Assembly (NCBI RefSeq): GCF_937873765.1
Contig: NZ_CALMZC010000043.1
Span: forward strand, 1-64,000
Direction: 5' to 3'
Origin: an uncultured Thiothrix sp.
GTDB taxonomy: Bacteria > Pseudomonadota > Gammaproteobacteria > Thiotrichales > Thiotrichaceae
DNA length: 64,000 nucleotides
Position numbers and translations under genes: made by a program. A model generated the notes under the pieces. It saw only the letters and a program-made list of their open reading frames with translations. It was not told where the DNA came from and did no database searches. Shown piece by piece: positions 29,189 through 39,199 of the stretch (positions within the stretch are counted from its first letter, which is position 1; the number at the start of each line of letters is the position of its first letter).

Positions 29189-29437
29189 ATGACTACTTTA
29201 ACCACTTGTGTTTTTGTGCAATTACGCTGCAAACCCGGCAAAGGCTATGCAGTAGCCGACGAAATTTTTGAGCGTGAAATTGTCTCGGAATTGTATTCGA
29301 CCAGTGGTGAATGGGATTTGCTAATGAAAATTTACATCCCTGAAGAAGAGGATATTGGTAAATATATCAATGACCATATTTTAAATATTGAGCATATTGA
29401 ACGCTCGTTGACGACCCTGACGTTTAAAGCTTTTTAA
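29189..29437 (+). CDS. Stand-alone Lrp/AsnC ligand-binding (RAM) domain protein
   Basis: An 82-residue protein that is only the C-terminal effector-binding domain of Lrp/AsnC regulators (VFVQLRCKPGKGYAVADEIF, YSTSGEWDLLMKIYIPEEED, ILNIEHIERSLTTLTFKAF). There is no helix-turn-helix. Such stand-alone domains bind amino acids or act as oligomeric partners of full regulators. It lies 75 bp after the alpha-hydroxy-acid oxidase gene and 40 bp before the UPF0303 gene, on the same strand. Confidence 0.88.
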   Translation: MTTLTTCVFVQLRCKPGKGYAVADEIFEREIVSELYSTSGEWDLLMKIYIPEEEDIGKYINDHILNIEHIERSLTTLTFKAF

Positions 29438-29476
29438 ACGCAAATTTGAACCTAATTAGAAAAATAAGCCGCCATT

Positions 29477-29971
29477 ATGATGACTATTGAACAAGATATT
29501 GCACAGATTGTGCGCCAAGAGCAGCGTTTGCAATTCACGCAATTTGATGCTGAAACCGCATGGACTATAGGTTCACGCTTACGCCAGCTCGCGAAAGAAC
29601 GTAATTTGAGTATTGTGATTGATATTCAAGTGAATGAGCATCAACTTTTTCATGTCGCGCTGCCCGGTGTGACGCCCAATAATGCGGATTGGGTACGGCG
29701 TAAGCGTAATCTAGTACAGCATTATCACTGCAGCTCTTACCTAATGAAATTACGTTTACAACACCAAAAAGCGGGTTTAGAAGACAAAACCGGCTTAAAT
29801 ACCCGCGACTTAGCCGCAGCCGGTGGTTGTTTTCCGATTCTACTTAAAGGTACAGGCTGCATTGGTACTATTACTGTTTCTGGTTTGCCACAACGTGAAG
29901 ATCATAATCTAGTGGTCAGTGTGCTTGCGGAATATTTGCAACTACCTTTGCCAGAATTAGCTTTAAGCTAA
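29477..29971 (+). CDS. UPF0303 family protein (heme-degrading-domain-like fold)
   Basis: A 164-residue UPF0303 protein. Visible are ETAWTIGSRLRQLAKERNLS, VIDIQVNEHQLFHVALPG, WVRRKRNLVQHYHCSSY, LNTRDLAAAGGCFPILLKG and GTITVSGLPQREDHNLVV. The fold belongs to the GlcG/HbpS group, found beside oxidases of hydroxy acids. The biochemical role is not established. It follows the Lrp-domain gene on the same strand. Confidence 0.88.
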   Translation: MMTIEQDIAQIVRQEQRLQFTQFDAETAWTIGSRLRQLAKERNLSIVIDIQVNEHQLFHVALPGVTPNNADWVRRKRNLVQHYHCSSYLMKLRLQHQKAGLEDKTGLNTRDLAAAGGCFPILLKGTGCIGTITVSGLPQREDHNLVVSVLAEYLQLPLPELALS

Positions 29972-30051
29972 CTATATTAGTTACGTTGTTTTTGCTATAC
30001 CTAGTCTAGCACCCTAAACAAACTTCATACCACCACAGTAAGGAACCTGCT

Positions 30052-31053
30052 ATGACTATTGGCTTCGGCTTTATTGGCGCAAGTGACATTGCCAAAAACA
30101 AAATGCTCGCTGCCATTCGCAACACCCCTAATTGTGAGGTGGTTTCCGTTTATAGCAGTAACCTTGAGCGCGGGCGGGCTTATGCTGCGGAAACCTTTAT
30201 TCCACATGCAGCTAGCTCTTTAGAAGACCTCCTCTCGAATCCAGCCGTGAATGCGGTTTATATCAGCACTACCAATGAACTTCACTATCCACAAACCTTA
30301 GCGGCTGCTCAAGCGGGTAAGCACGTACTTTGTGAAAAACCCTTAGCGATGTCACTGACTGAAGCTCAAGCAATGCAGGCCGCTTGCCAAACAGCCAGTG
30401 TCGTCTTTGCGACTAATCATCATCTGCGTAATGCCCAAGCCCATCACAAAATGCGCGAACTCATCGCAGCCGGTGCGATTGGCAAACCAATTGCGGCACG
30501 AGTATTTCATGCAGTGTATTTGCGCGAAGCTTTGCAAGGCTGGCGTTTAGATAAGCCAGAAGCAGGGGCTGGAGTAGTCTTGGATATTGTCGTACATGAT
30601 GTTGATACTCTGCGCTTTGTCCTTCAAGCCGACCCGACGGAAGTCGTAAGTTTATCCCAGCAGTTTGGAATGAGTGCTGGCATGATTGAAGATGGTTCGA
30701 TGGCGGTATTTCGCTTTGATAACGGCGTGATTGCCCAAGTCCATACCGCCTTTACAGTACCCTATGCTGGGAATGGCTTTGAGGTTCATGGTACGGAAGG
30801 TTCTTTAATTGCAAAAAATGTCATGCATCCTGCTGCCCAACCAGAGGTTTTATTACGTACAGCACGCGGTGATCACCTGTTAGAGCTTACAGCGAATGAA
30901 GTGTATAACATCGGTGTTGAGCGTTTTGTAGCCGCTATCCAAGGTCAAGGCACACCTGCCGCTAGTGGTGAAGATGGAATATGGTCTTTAGCGGGCGCAT
31001 TAGCTTGTTTAGAATCTGCGCGAACTGGGCAAAAAGTAGCGATTAACTTATGA
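30052..31053 (+). CDS. Gfo/Idh/MocA family NAD(P)-dependent oxidoreductase
   Basis: A 333-residue sugar or cyclitol dehydrogenase. The N-terminal Rossmann fold starts GFGFIGASDIAKNKM; the catalytic CEKPLAMS supplies the lysine-containing EKP motif, followed by ATNHHLRNAQAHHKMRELI. The C-terminal beta-sheet domain includes GGVVLDIVVHDVDTLRF-like residues (here AGVVLDIVVHDVDTLRF). Its stop overlaps the next gene as ATGA, so it is coupled to the epimerase. Confidence 0.93.
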   Translation: MTIGFGFIGASDIAKNKMLAAIRNTPNCEVVSVYSSNLERGRAYAAETFIPHAASSLEDLLSNPAVNAVYISTTNELHYPQTLAAAQAGKHVLCEKPLAMSLTEAQAMQAACQTASVVFATNHHLRNAQAHHKMRELIAAGAIGKPIAARVFHAVYLREALQGWRLDKPEAGAGVVLDIVVHDVDTLRFVLQADPTEVVSLSQQFGMSAGMIEDGSMAVFRFDNGVIAQVHTAFTVPYAGNGFEVHGTEGSLIAKNVMHPAAQPEVLLRTARGDHLLELTANEVYNIGVERFVAAIQGQGTPAASGEDGIWSLAGALACLESARTGQKVAINL

Positions 31054-32237
31054 ATAAGCATCCTGATTTCTACTGCCGTGAATTTCTAGAGCAGCATATC
31101 CGCAAAACTCTGCAATTTTATCAACCGACGGTCTTTGATCCTGCGGGTGGCTTTTATCACTTTTTTCGGGATGATGGCAGCGTCTACCACGAAAGCACCC
31201 GACATTTAGTCAGTAGCACGCGTTTTGTATTTAATTACGCGATGGCTACGCGCTATTTTGCCGATTTAGATTATAGCGATTGGGTTAGGCATGGCTTGGC
31301 TTACCTCGAAACAGTACACCGCCAACCTGCTACCGGCGGTTATGCTTGGCTCTTGGAAAACGGCAAAGCTACTGACACGACCAATCACTGCTATGGTTTA
31401 GCCTTTGTGATTGTAGCGGGAGCCACCGCTTTATTAGCAGGCGTTGAAGAAGGTCGCACCAGCCTTGACAAGGCTTGGCAACTATTAGAACGCTATTATT
31501 GGGATGAAACTCACGGTTTATATCGCGATGAAACCAACGCCGATTTTAGTGTGATTAGCCCCTATCGTGGGCAAAATGCCAATATGCACGCTTTCGAAGC
31601 ACTGCTCTGGGCTTATGAAGCGACCCAAGAGCAACACTTTTTACAGCGGGCAGTACGTTTAGCCGATTCAGTAAGCAACAAACTAGCGGGGCAAGCGCAA
31701 GGTTTAATTTGGGAACATTACGATGCCAATTGGCAAATTGATTGGCAATACAATCTAGATAATCCTAAACACCTATTCAGACCTTGGGGCTTTCAACCCG
31801 GTCATCAAACAGAATGGGCCAAACTCCTACTCATTCTCCATCGGCATCAGCCTGCAGCTTGGCAACTCAACCGCGCAGAAGCTTTATTCAACCAAGCCTT
31901 AGAACGTGCTTGGGATCAGGAGTATGGGGGTATCTGCTATGGTTTTGCCCCCGATGGCTCAATCTGTGATGGAGATAAATACTTCTGGGTGCAAGCCGAA
32001 AGCTTTGCAGCCGCCGCACTCTTAGCACAAGCGACTAACAAGCCAATTTATCGAGCATGGTATGAACGGATTTGGGACTACAGTTGGCAATATCTGATCG
32101 ATCATCAATACGGCGCTTGGTTTCGCATTCTCACCCGTGACAATCAAAAGTATGATGAGTACAAATCACCCGCTGGTAAAACCGACTACCATACGATGGG
32201 CGCTTGCTATGAAGTGTTACGCTCTGGCTTAGTTTAA
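31050..32237 (+). CDS. AGE family epimerase/isomerase
   Basis: A 395-residue (alpha/alpha)6-barrel protein of the N-acylglucosamine 2-epimerase/mannose isomerase (YihS-like) family. Catalytic residues are expected in RPWGFQPGHQTEWAKLL and the YFWVQAESFAAAALL helix; YGGICYGFAPDGSICDGDKY is the active-site rim. Coupled to the Gfo/Idh/MocA oxidoreductase by ATGA, so they likely act on related sugars. It converges on the mutarotase-like gene with a 4-bp 3' overlap. Exact substrate not determinable. Confidence 0.92.
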   Translation: MNKHPDFYCREFLEQHIRKTLQFYQPTVFDPAGGFYHFFRDDGSVYHESTRHLVSSTRFVFNYAMATRYFADLDYSDWVRHGLAYLETVHRQPATGGYAWLLENGKATDTTNHCYGLAFVIVAGATALLAGVEEGRTSLDKAWQLLERYYWDETHGLYRDETNADFSVISPYRGQNANMHAFEALLWAYEATQEQHFLQRAVRLADSVSNKLAGQAQGLIWEHYDANWQIDWQYNLDNPKHLFRPWGFQPGHQTEWAKLLLILHRHQPAAWQLNRAEALFNQALERAWDQEYGGICYGFAPDGSICDGDKYFWVQAESFAAAALLAQATNKPIYRAWYERIWDYSWQYLIDHQYGAWFRILTRDNQKYDEYKSPAGKTDYHTMGACYEVLRSGLV

Positions 32238-33055
32238 AAGTGGTAGTCAATCCACCAACGGCTAGTCTGTGCGGGAGCCACGATGGTTTGAAAAAATGGC
32301 TCCCAAGAAAAGGTCTGTTGATTCCCCCAAATCGGCAAATAACTCGGCACATAGGAAGAAGTAGCACCAATCAAACCTAATTGATCATGACGCTGCAAAA
32401 TACTCAAGGGCTGCTGCGCTTGAAGATCTAAGGGTAAATAAAAACCTTGTTGCGTTGGCTGAGCTTTTCTCTGAATAAAGCCGTTCGCTGCTAACTCGTA
32501 ACCCGGATTATCTGCCCTCAATTGCACAGGGATATTGAACTGACACAACTCGGCTGAAACTTGCGGCTGTGGAAAAAAAGGATGCGGAAACCAACTAGTC
32601 GGAATAAAAGCTTTACCTTGATTCGTAATAGCCGTGTGCGAGCGTAGCGTGCGACCATTTAAAGACAGAGTACGCACTAACTGCAGCGTATAATCCGCAA
32701 AACTCTGCTCAGTCGTGAAAATAAGCTGCTGTTCTTGGCTCTCGACCTGCCAATGACAAAAAGCCTTGACCTGCTTATTGATTAAATCACAGAGACCTAC
32801 GCCAATAATTAAAACCTCACTGTCATCTTGAGTCGAGGTGCGTAAGGGTGTCCAATTAAAAGCATCAGGTATACCTTGCCCATCGAACCAATTAAAACTA
32901 TCAGGATAAGTCGGGCCTGAAAGTAGATTGCCATGTTGTTCATCTAAAACTTGATAAATATAGCCACCTGTGCAGTAGCGTATGCCGAACTTATTGCGGT
33001 CGTTAATCGGGTCTAGGACTTCAATTTGTAAATTGGCATTAGTTAGCAAATACAT
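32234..33055 (-). CDS. Aldose 1-epimerase (mutarotase)-like protein
   Basis: A 273-residue all-beta protein of the galactose-mutarotase fold (LDPINDRNKFGIRYCTGGYI, HTAITNQGKAFIPTSWFPHP, FFPQP). The His/Glu catalytic set is not clearly assigned, so it may be a non-canonical member acting on a sugar or sugar lactone. It lies opposite the AGE epimerase with overlapping 3' ends, and it completes a small sugar-processing group. Confidence 0.7.
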   Translation of the reverse strand: MYLLTNANLQIEVLDPINDRNKFGIRYCTGGYIYQVLDEQHGNLLSGPTYPDSFNWFDGQGIPDAFNWTPLRTSTQDDSEVLIIGVGLCDLINKQVKAFCHWQVESQEQQLIFTTEQSFADYTLQLVRTLSLNGRTLRSHTAITNQGKAFIPTSWFPHPFFPQPQVSAELCQFNIPVQLRADNPGYELAANGFIQRKAQPTQQGFYLPLDLQAQQPLSILQRHDQLGLIGATSSYVPSYLPIWGNQQTFSWEPFFQTIVAPAQTSRWWIDYHF

Positions 33056-33187
33056 TAGGGTTGCTCCTCATCCACTACTTAGTTTTAATCCACCTAGTTG
33101 CCCCAGCCTTTTATCATAATTTATTCTTTTTAGGCAGCAAGCTTAGCTATGCTCAGCAACTCTAACCCATGACAACAGGAACTCTCT

Positions 33188-33601
33188 ATGAGTTTAGGTG
33201 GTGATTTTTACGCACTCTCTGACCAGCAACTAGAAGATTTATTGGATGGCGCTTTAGGCTTAGCCTTTCTTTATAATGAATTAGAGGAACAGCCACGTGA
33301 ATGTTATGCAGGGGCAGAACAGGCTTGGTATGAGCTAACTCAAATTTTGGGAGCCATCATGAGCGACTATTCTGAGCACACCGATGCGATTCCTGAAATG
33401 AGTCAATACACTTGGGCAGATGATGTGCCAAAACTTGCAGAGCAACTGGCCTGCGTGGATGAAGCCCATATCGAAAGCAGCTATAAGGGTGATGAAATGG
33501 AAACCGATTTGGCAACGCTCAAAGTCTATATTCAAGAAGTCGTTAGCCTCTATCAACGGGCTGCAAAAAATGGCGATGCCGTCCTATTTAGAGTGACCTA
33601 A
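33188..33601 (+). CDS. DUF1877-like protein
   Basis: A 137-residue acidic protein. The N-terminus SLGGDFYALSDQQLEDLLDG and C-terminus YQRAAKNGDAVLFRVT fit the DUF1877 (YfbM) family, with WYELTQIL and TDLATLKVYIQEVVSLYQ in between. Function unknown. Single gene between the mutarotase-like gene and cobB, with a plausible upstream region of 130 bp. Confidence 0.65.
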   Translation: MSLGGDFYALSDQQLEDLLDGALGLAFLYNELEEQPRECYAGAEQAWYELTQILGAIMSDYSEHTDAIPEMSQYTWADDVPKLAEQLACVDEAHIESSYKGDEMETDLATLKVYIQEVVSLYQRAAKNGDAVLFRVT

Positions 33602-33681
33602 GATTCTGACCCTTATAGGGTGCTTTAGCTTGCCACTAAACATGCTAAAGTAGTTGCTCATTTATAATTCAAATACTAGTT

Positions 33682-34395
33682 ATGACTTCTATTAAAGCAC
33701 CCTCTATTGTTATTCTCACTGGCGCAGGTATTTCGGCTGAATCGGGTATCCAAACCTTCCGCGCCTCTGACGGCCTTTGGCACAACCATCGCATTGAAGA
33801 AGTCGCCACACCAGAAGGTTTTGCCCAAAATCCAAGCCTCGTGCATGAATTTTATAATGCACGGCGGAAGCAACTCCATGATCCCGCTATTCAACCCAAT
33901 GCAGCCCATCTAGCTTTAGCCCGTTTAGAGCGAAACTACCCGGGAAAAGTGCTGCTAGTAACGCAAAATGTTGACAACTTGCACGAACGTGCTGGCAGTA
34001 AACAACTGATTCATATGCATGGCGAATTAAATAAGATTCATTGCCAACAAACTGGACAGGTATATAACTGGGATCGCGACTTAAGTACTACGAGTACCTG
34101 TCAATGCTGTCATCAAGCAGGCAACCTACGTCCGCATATTGTCTGGTTTGGTGAAATGCCCCTGCAAATGGAAGAGATTTATCGGGCACTAATGGCTTGT
34201 GGTTTGTTTATTTCCATTGGGACTTCGGGGCAAGTGTACCCTGCTGCTGGCTTTGTGCAAATTGCCCAACAAGCAGGCGCACGTACTGTGGAGTTGAACC
34301 TAGACCCCACTAGCAATAGCGCAATGTTTGATGAATCTTTGAATGGCACCGCTAGTCAGTTAGTACCTAGTTATGTAGATCAACTACTTAGCTAG
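33682..34395 (+). CDS. cobB: NAD-dependent protein deacylase, CobB/SIR2 family
   Basis: Class III sirtuin that removes acetyl and other acyl groups from lysines. The 237 residues contain [25 protein letters not shown] with the Tyr/Arg pair of deacylating (succinyl-type) sirtuins, [12 protein letters not shown] and the catalytic His of IHMHGEL. The zinc site resembles E. coli CobB in that the first pair lacks the second Cys (CQQTGQ), with CQCCHQAG as the second knuckle. The 3' end overlaps the convergent MerR-type gene by 8 bp. Confidence 0.94.
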   Translation: MTSIKAPSIVILTGAGISAESGIQTFRASDGLWHNHRIEEVATPEGFAQNPSLVHEFYNARRKQLHDPAIQPNAAHLALARLERNYPGKVLLVTQNVDNLHERAGSKQLIHMHGELNKIHCQQTGQVYNWDRDLSTTSTCQCCHQAGNLRPHIVWFGEMPLQMEEIYRALMACGLFISIGTSGQVYPAAGFVQIAQQAGARTVELNLDPTSNSAMFDESLNGTASQLVPSYVDQLLS

Positions 34396-34786
34396 CTTTA
34401 GCTCGCTCCAAATCGGCTAAAGTCGAACGCGCTTTATCCGCAATTCGATCAATTTCCGCTAAAGTGATTTCAATATCGCGGCGTTGGGCAAGTAAAATAT
34501 CCCGACGCTCTTGGAGCTTTTCCAATAGGCGTTTAAGCTGTTTCTTTTCATCCCGACCCGTATTGTCATACATATCGATCAGTTCTTTAACTTCAGCTAG
34601 GCTCATGCCTAAGCCTTTACCGCGAATCGCTAGGCGCAAACGAACCCGATCACGCTCAACATAAATGCGCTTATTCCCTTCACGTTTGGGCGCAACAATA
34701 CCTAATTCTTCATATAAACGAATAGTGCGTGGCGTGACTGCATGCTCTTTGGCTAAGTCGGAGATAGTGTAAGTTTTCTGTTCCAT
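34388..34786 (-). CDS. MerR family transcriptional regulator (LiuR-like)
   Basis: A 132-residue MerR-type regulator. The N-terminal winged helix ([40 protein letters not shown]) is followed by [20 protein letters not shown], then [10 protein letters not shown] and a long coiled coil. These resemble LiuR, which controls branched-chain amino acid degradation in proteobacteria. Divergent from icmF, whose product acts on branched short-chain acyl-CoA, which supports that role. A palindrome in the shared promoter is its likely operator. Confidence 0.88.
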   Translation of the reverse strand: MEQKTYTISDLAKEHAVTPRTIRLYEELGIVAPKREGNKRIYVERDRVRLRLAIRGKGLGMSLAEVKELIDMYDNTGRDEKKQLKRLLEKLQERRDILLAQRRDIEITLAEIDRIADKARSTLADLERAKAS

Positions 34787-34892
34787 GCTGAAATTCTTCC
34801 ACGGCTATTAGGCATATGTCTACGCTTTCTTAGTTATACCTGTAACAATACGCAATAGATCGCTAAATTGATGGATTTTCTATTTATTCCAA

Positions 34893-34921
34893 TTGACGCT
34901 TACGTTAACGTAATATATTTT
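34893..34921 (+). promoter_or_regulatory. icmF promoter with perfect 14-bp palindrome (likely LiuR/MerR operator)
   Basis: A -35-like TTGACG at 34893-34898 is followed by the perfect palindrome TTACGTTAACGTAA (34900-34913) and then TATATTTTA, where the -10 lies (about 17-19 bp spacing). MerR-family regulators bind palindromes inside long spacers in this way, and the core resembles published LiuR sites. It lies between the MerR gene and icmF, about 70 bp before the icmF ATG. Confidence 0.7.
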
Positions 34922-34982
34922 AGCCCAGTGCATTCAGCACAGCAAACACTCCAAATGATCAACACCGCTAGGGATCTTTTCC

Positions 34983-37900
34983 ATGTCAATGAATAGCCCC
35001 GCTCAGCCTGCTGCCAACTCGACCACTAAATTAGCGCGCCCTGTCCGTTTCGTGACCGCAGCTAGTCTATTTGATGGGCATGATGCAGCGATTAATATTA
35101 TGCGCCGTATCCTGCAAGCCAACGGTGTTGAAGTCATTCACCTTGGGCATAATCGCTCAGTGGCTGAAATCGTCAATGCAGCTCTCCAAGAAGATGTGCA
35201 CGGCATTGCGATTAGCTCCTATCAAGGGGGGCATGTCGAATATTTAAAATACATGGTGGATATGTTGCGCGAGCAAGATGGCGCGGATATTCGCATTTTC
35301 GGGGGTGGTGGTGGCGTTATCATTCCTGAAGAGATTAAGCTGTTGCAAGATTATGGAGTGACACGTCTCTACTCCCCGCAAGATGGTCAGCAAATGGGCT
35401 TACAGGGGATGATTTTAGATATTATCGCCCGCTGCGATTTTGATCCCGGTGCAACTGCTCCAAGCACTCTTGAGCCGATTATAACGGGTAACTGGCGCGC
35501 CCTATCTCGCACTATTACTGCTCTAGAAAACAATACTTTAAATCCAGAGTTGCGTGCAGAAATTTTAGAACGGGTGGTAAATCCGGCGAAAAAAGTGCCG
35601 GTACTGGGCATTACAGGAACGGGAGGTTCAGGGAAATCCTCACTCACGGATGAGGTCATTCGTCGCTTCCGCTTAGGTCAGCAAGATCAGCTCAAAATTG
35701 CGATTATTGCCGTCGATCCAACCCGACGTAAAACCGGTGGCGCTTTATTAGGCGACCGGATTCGGATGAATGCGATTGATCATCCGAATATTTTCATGCG
35801 CTCAATTGCCACTCGTGAATCAATCGGCGAAATCCCTGAAGTGATTAAGGATGTAGTTGCTGCGACTAAGCTGGCTGGCTTTGATTTAATCATCGTTGAA
35901 ACACCCGGCATTGGCCAAGGGGACGCCGCGATTGTACCCTTGGTGGATGTATCACTGTATGTGATGACTCCTGAGTTTGGCGCACAAAGTCAGCTTGAAA
36001 AAATTGATATGCTCGATTTTGCCAGCGCAGTAGCCATCAATAAATTCGACCGCAAAGGAGCGGAAGATGCTTATCGCGATGTGTGCAAACAAGTACAGCG
36101 CAATCGTGAAGCCTTTGGGCAAAGCCCTGAGGAAATGCCTGTTTTCGGTACGATTGCAGCCCGCTTCAATGACGATGGTGTAACAGCACTGTATCAAAAC
36201 TTGCTAGCTCAATTGAAAGAGGCGGGTTTATTAGTAGAACGCAATCAATTACCTATCGTAACCGTGCGTAAATCTTCAGGCAACTCCGTGATTGTTCCAC
36301 CAGAGCGCGTGCGTTATTTAGCTGAAATCGCCGACACAGTGCGCGGTTATCATAAAACCGTTAATGCGCAAGCTAAAATTGCGCGTGAGCGTCAGCAATT
36401 GTGCGAAACCAAGCGGATGCTAGGTACGGCTGCGAATGACTTAGTCGCTTTAGATGAACTCATCGCCCAACGTGATGAACAACTGGATAGCCGTGCGCGT
36501 AAACTTCTGGAAATTTGGCCACAAGTCCGTGCCAGTTATTCGGGCGATGAATATGTGGTGAAAATCCGTGATAAGGAAATTCGCACGACGCTAAAACGCA
36601 GCACTTTATCAGGCACTAAAGTTCCGAAAGTATCACTACCCCGCTTTGAAGATCACGGCGAACTGCTTAAATGGCTGCTGTTAGAAAACCTTCCGGGTAG
36701 CTTCCCTTATACGGCAGGCGTGTTTGCTTTCAAACGCGAAAATGAAGATCCAACTCGGATGTTTGCGGGTGAAGGTGATCCCTTCCGTACCAATCGCCGC
36801 TTCAAACGCCTATCTGAACATTCTGCTGCAAAGCGCTTATCGACAGCTTTCGATTCAGTGACTTTATATGGCTGCGATCCTGATCTGCGCCCTGATATTT
36901 ACGGCAAAGTCGGTAATTCTGGGGTGTCGATTGCAACTTTAGATGATATGAAAGTCCTCTATGATGGCTTCGATTTGTGTAGCCCAAGCACTTCGGTTTC
37001 GATGACCATCAATGGCCCTGCCCCGATTCTGCTAGCGATGTTTATTAACACCGCGATTGAGCAACAAGTAGTAAAATTTGAAGCGGATAACGGTCGTCGC
37101 CCGACTGATGAGGAAATCGAAAAAGTTCGTGCTTGGGCTTTAGAAAATGTGCGTGGAACCGTACAAGCCGATATTCTCAAAGAAGATCAAGGCCAAAACA
37201 CTTGTATCTTCTCGACTGAATTTGCGCTCAAGATGATGGGCGATATTCAAGAGTATTTCGTGCAAAACAAAGTGCGTAATTTCTATTCAGTATCGATTTC
37301 TGGTTATCATATTGCCGAAGCAGGCGCGAACCCGATTTCGCAACTCGCGTTTACGCTCTCGAATGGTTTCACCTATGTAGAAACCTACCTAGCACGCGGC
37401 ATGCATATTGATGATTTTGCGCCGAATCTATCCTTCTTCTTTAGCAATGGTATGGATCCTGAGTATACCGTGATGGGTCGAGTCGCACGGCGGATTTGGG
37501 CGACAGCGATTCGCTTTAAATACGGCGGCAATGAGCGTAGCCAAAAACTGAAGTATCATATCCAAACTTCAGGCCGCTCTTTGCATGCACAGGAAATGGA
37601 CTTCAATGATATCCGCACGACCCTCCAAGCTTTGATTGCGATTTATGATAACTGCAATAGCTTACATACCAACGCTTTCGATGAGGCCATCACTACCCCA
37701 ACTGAGAACTCGGTTCGGCGTGCTTTAGCTATCCAGCTCATTATCAATAATGAATGGGGCTTAGCGAAAAATGAAAATCCACTGCAAGGTGCGTTCATTA
37801 TTGATGAACTAACCGATTTAGTGGAAGAAGCGGTGCTGCAAGAATTCGAGCGTATCGCCGAACGAGGTGGGGTCTTGGGTGCAATGGAAACTGGCTATCA

Positions 37901-38249
37901 GCGCGGCAAGATTCAAGATGAATCCATGTACTATGAGCACAAAAAACACGATGGCAGCTTGCCAATTATTGGTGTGAATACTTTCCTAAATCCAAAAGGC
38001 CGCGAGGAATTCACCATCGAATTAGCACGTTCTTCGGATGAGGAAAAGCAGAGCCAATTAAGCCGCTTAGCGAATTTCCAAAGCAGGAACAAAGCGCAAA
38101 CCCAAGCTGCTTTAGAACGGGTGCAACAAGCTGCGATTCACAATCAGAACATTTTCAGTGAATTAGTGGATGCGGTGCGCTATTGCTCCTTGGGTCAAAT
38201 ATCAAAAGCTTTATTTAATGTAGGTGGACAATACCGCCGTAATATGTAG
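34983..38249 (+). CDS. icmF: Fused isobutyryl-CoA mutase IcmF
   Basis: A 1088-residue B12-dependent isomerase that interconverts isobutyryl-CoA and n-butyryl-CoA. Domain order is N-terminal B12-binding (~20-150, DGHDAA with axial His33), a MeaB-type G-protein chaperone (~200-500, P-loop [10 protein letters not shown] at 211-220, [21 protein letters not shown]), a linker, and the C-terminal mutase domain (~540-1088). This order defines IcmF against separate mutase/MeaB sets. Some IcmF enzymes also act on pivalyl- or isovaleryl-CoA. The divergent LiuR-like gene suggests control by branched-chain amino acid intermediates. A terminator follows. Confidence 0.95.
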   Translation: MSMNSPAQPAANSTTKLARPVRFVTAASLFDGHDAAINIMRRILQANGVEVIHLGHNRSVAEIVNAALQEDVHGIAISSYQGGHVEYLKYMVDMLREQDGADIRIFGGGGGVIIPEEIKLLQDYGVTRLYSPQDGQQMGLQGMILDIIARCDFDPGATAPSTLEPIITGNWRALSRTITALENNTLNPELRAEILERVVNPAKKVPVLGITGTGGSGKSSLTDEVIRRFRLGQQDQLKIAIIAVDPTRRKTGGALLGDRIRMNAIDHPNIFMRSIATRESIGEIPEVIKDVVAATKLAGFDLIIVETPGIGQGDAAIVPLVDVSLYVMTPEFGAQSQLEKIDMLDFASAVAINKFDRKGAEDAYRDVCKQVQRNREAFGQSPEEMPVFGTIAARFNDDGVTALYQNLLAQLKEAGLLVERNQLPIVTVRKSSGNSVIVPPERVRYLAEIADTVRGYHKTVNAQAKIARERQQLCETKRMLGTAANDLVALDELIAQRDEQLDSRARKLLEIWPQVRASYSGDEYVVKIRDKEIRTTLKRSTLSGTKVPKVSLPRFEDHGELLKWLLLENLPGSFPYTAGVFAFKRENEDPTRMFAGEGDPFRTNRRFKRLSEHSAAKRLSTAFDSVTLYGCDPDLRPDIYGKVGNSGVSIATLDDMKVLYDGFDLCSPSTSVSMTINGPAPILLAMFINTAIEQQVVKFEADNGRRPTDEEIEKVRAWALENVRGTVQADILKEDQGQNTCIFSTEFALKMMGDIQEYFVQNKVRNFYSVSISGYHIAEAGANPISQLAFTLSNGFTYVETYLARGMHIDDFAPNLSFFFSNGMDPEYTVMGRVARRIWATAIRFKYGGNERSQKLKYHIQTSGRSLHAQEMDFNDIRTTLQALIAIYDNCNSLHTNAFDEAITTPTENSVRRALAIQLIINNEWGLAKNENPLQGAFIIDELTDLVEEAVLQEFERIAERGGVLGAMETGYQRGKIQDESMYYEHKKHDGSLPIIGVNTFLNPKGREEFTIELARSSDEEKQSQLSRLANFQSRNKAQTQAALERVQQAAIHNQNIFSELVDAVRYCSLGQISKALFNVGGQYRRNM

Positions 38250-38273
38250 TTTTCATTCCCTTCCTCCTACTAC

Positions 38274-38296
38274 GAATGCCCCAAAACGGGGCATTC
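38274..38296 (+). terminator. Terminator after icmF
   Basis: Perfect 9-bp stem GAATGCCCC (38274-38282) / GGGGCATTC (38288-38296) with loop AAAAC, followed by a pyrimidine-rich ACTTTCCTTTT. Confidence 0.85.
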
Positions 38297-38407
38297 ACTT
38301 TCCTTTTATCTAGTCGTCTACCACCATTAATCCTTTCACTGCGAGACTCATTACTATTTCTTATAGTAAACTACTAGTTATTAATAAAAAATATAAGGTG
38401 TCCCCCA

Positions 38408-38989
38408 ATGAAGCGCATCCAACAAGTGGGTATGACCCTCATTGAGCTCATGGTCACTATCAGCGTGGTCGCAATTCTTGCCACTATCGCAGCGCCCAAC
38501 CTACAAAGCATGATCGAACGTAATCAACTACAGACGTTGACTAATAGCCTAGTTTCCAACTTGTACCTAGCACGCAGCGAAGCAGCCAAACGGGGTTTTA
38601 ATGTTACCTTATGTGCGAGCGATTCAGGGCAAACGGCCTGCAACTCCACTGCAACTAGCTTTGCGAATGGTTGGATTATTTTTACCGATTATGACAAAAA
38701 CGGCAGTTTAACCGCTGCCACCACTAAATTTGATACCAATGGTGATGGCTTATTAGATTCACCCGAAGAAATTTTAGCCATTTCTGAAGCGCCTAATCCA
38801 CGCTTCACCGTTGTCTCCAATGGCGCTCCAGCTAATTTAGTTAGCTATCGTCCAACGGGAGATACCTCACCGCGTGCTTTCAGCATCCGAATTGCGAATG
38901 CTAAAAACGATCAAGCCTTATCAAAAATTTATTTTAATACCACGGGTCGAGTGCGTTCTTGTACGATCACTAGCGGCGAAGACTGCTAA
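38408..38989 (+). CDS. Type IV pilin-like minor pseudopilin (FimT/GspH family)
   Basis: A 193-residue prepilin. The leader MKRIQQVG is cut before MTLIELMV, with Glu at mature position 5, and a hydrophobic helix follows (TISVVAILATIAAPNL). The C-terminal domain has GspH/FimT features (LYLARSEAAKRG, TLCASDSGQTACNS, WIIFTDYDKNGS, YFNTTGRVRSC) and four cysteines. It probably primes type IV pilus assembly. It stands alone, with no other pilin genes visible. A terminator hairpin follows. Confidence 0.9.
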   Translation: MKRIQQVGMTLIELMVTISVVAILATIAAPNLQSMIERNQLQTLTNSLVSNLYLARSEAAKRGFNVTLCASDSGQTACNSTATSFANGWIIFTDYDKNGSLTAATTKFDTNGDGLLDSPEEILAISEAPNPRFTVVSNGAPANLVSYRPTGDTSPRAFSIRIANAKNDQALSKIYFNTTGRVRSCTITSGEDC

Positions 38990-39004
38990 CTCTAAGTTCC
39001 TAAT

Positions 39005-39037
39005 CAAAGTTGCTACCTCTCTCCTTCAGCAACTTTG
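39005..39037 (+). terminator. Terminator after the FimT-like gene
   Basis: CAAAGTTGC (39005-39013) pairs with GCAACTTTG (39029-39037), a perfect 9-bp stem, 15-base loop, then TAAACTCTTTCTTA. Confidence 0.75.
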
Positions 39038-39199
39038 AGCTAAACTCTTTCTTATAAGCTATTTATACTACGCAATCACGTTATTCTAAAAAATCACGCG
39101 GGTCAATGGGTATATTCATTGCATCATCTATGCACACAAGCGCCTGTTACCTCACAAAATCTAAACACACTAAGCTCAATAGCAGCAGGAGACCTCCAC

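Noticed and set aside
34787..34982. B12 riboswitch upstream of icmF
   Set aside because: The region is short and I see no cobalamin-riboswitch-like structure or B12-box; a MerR-type operator explains it better.
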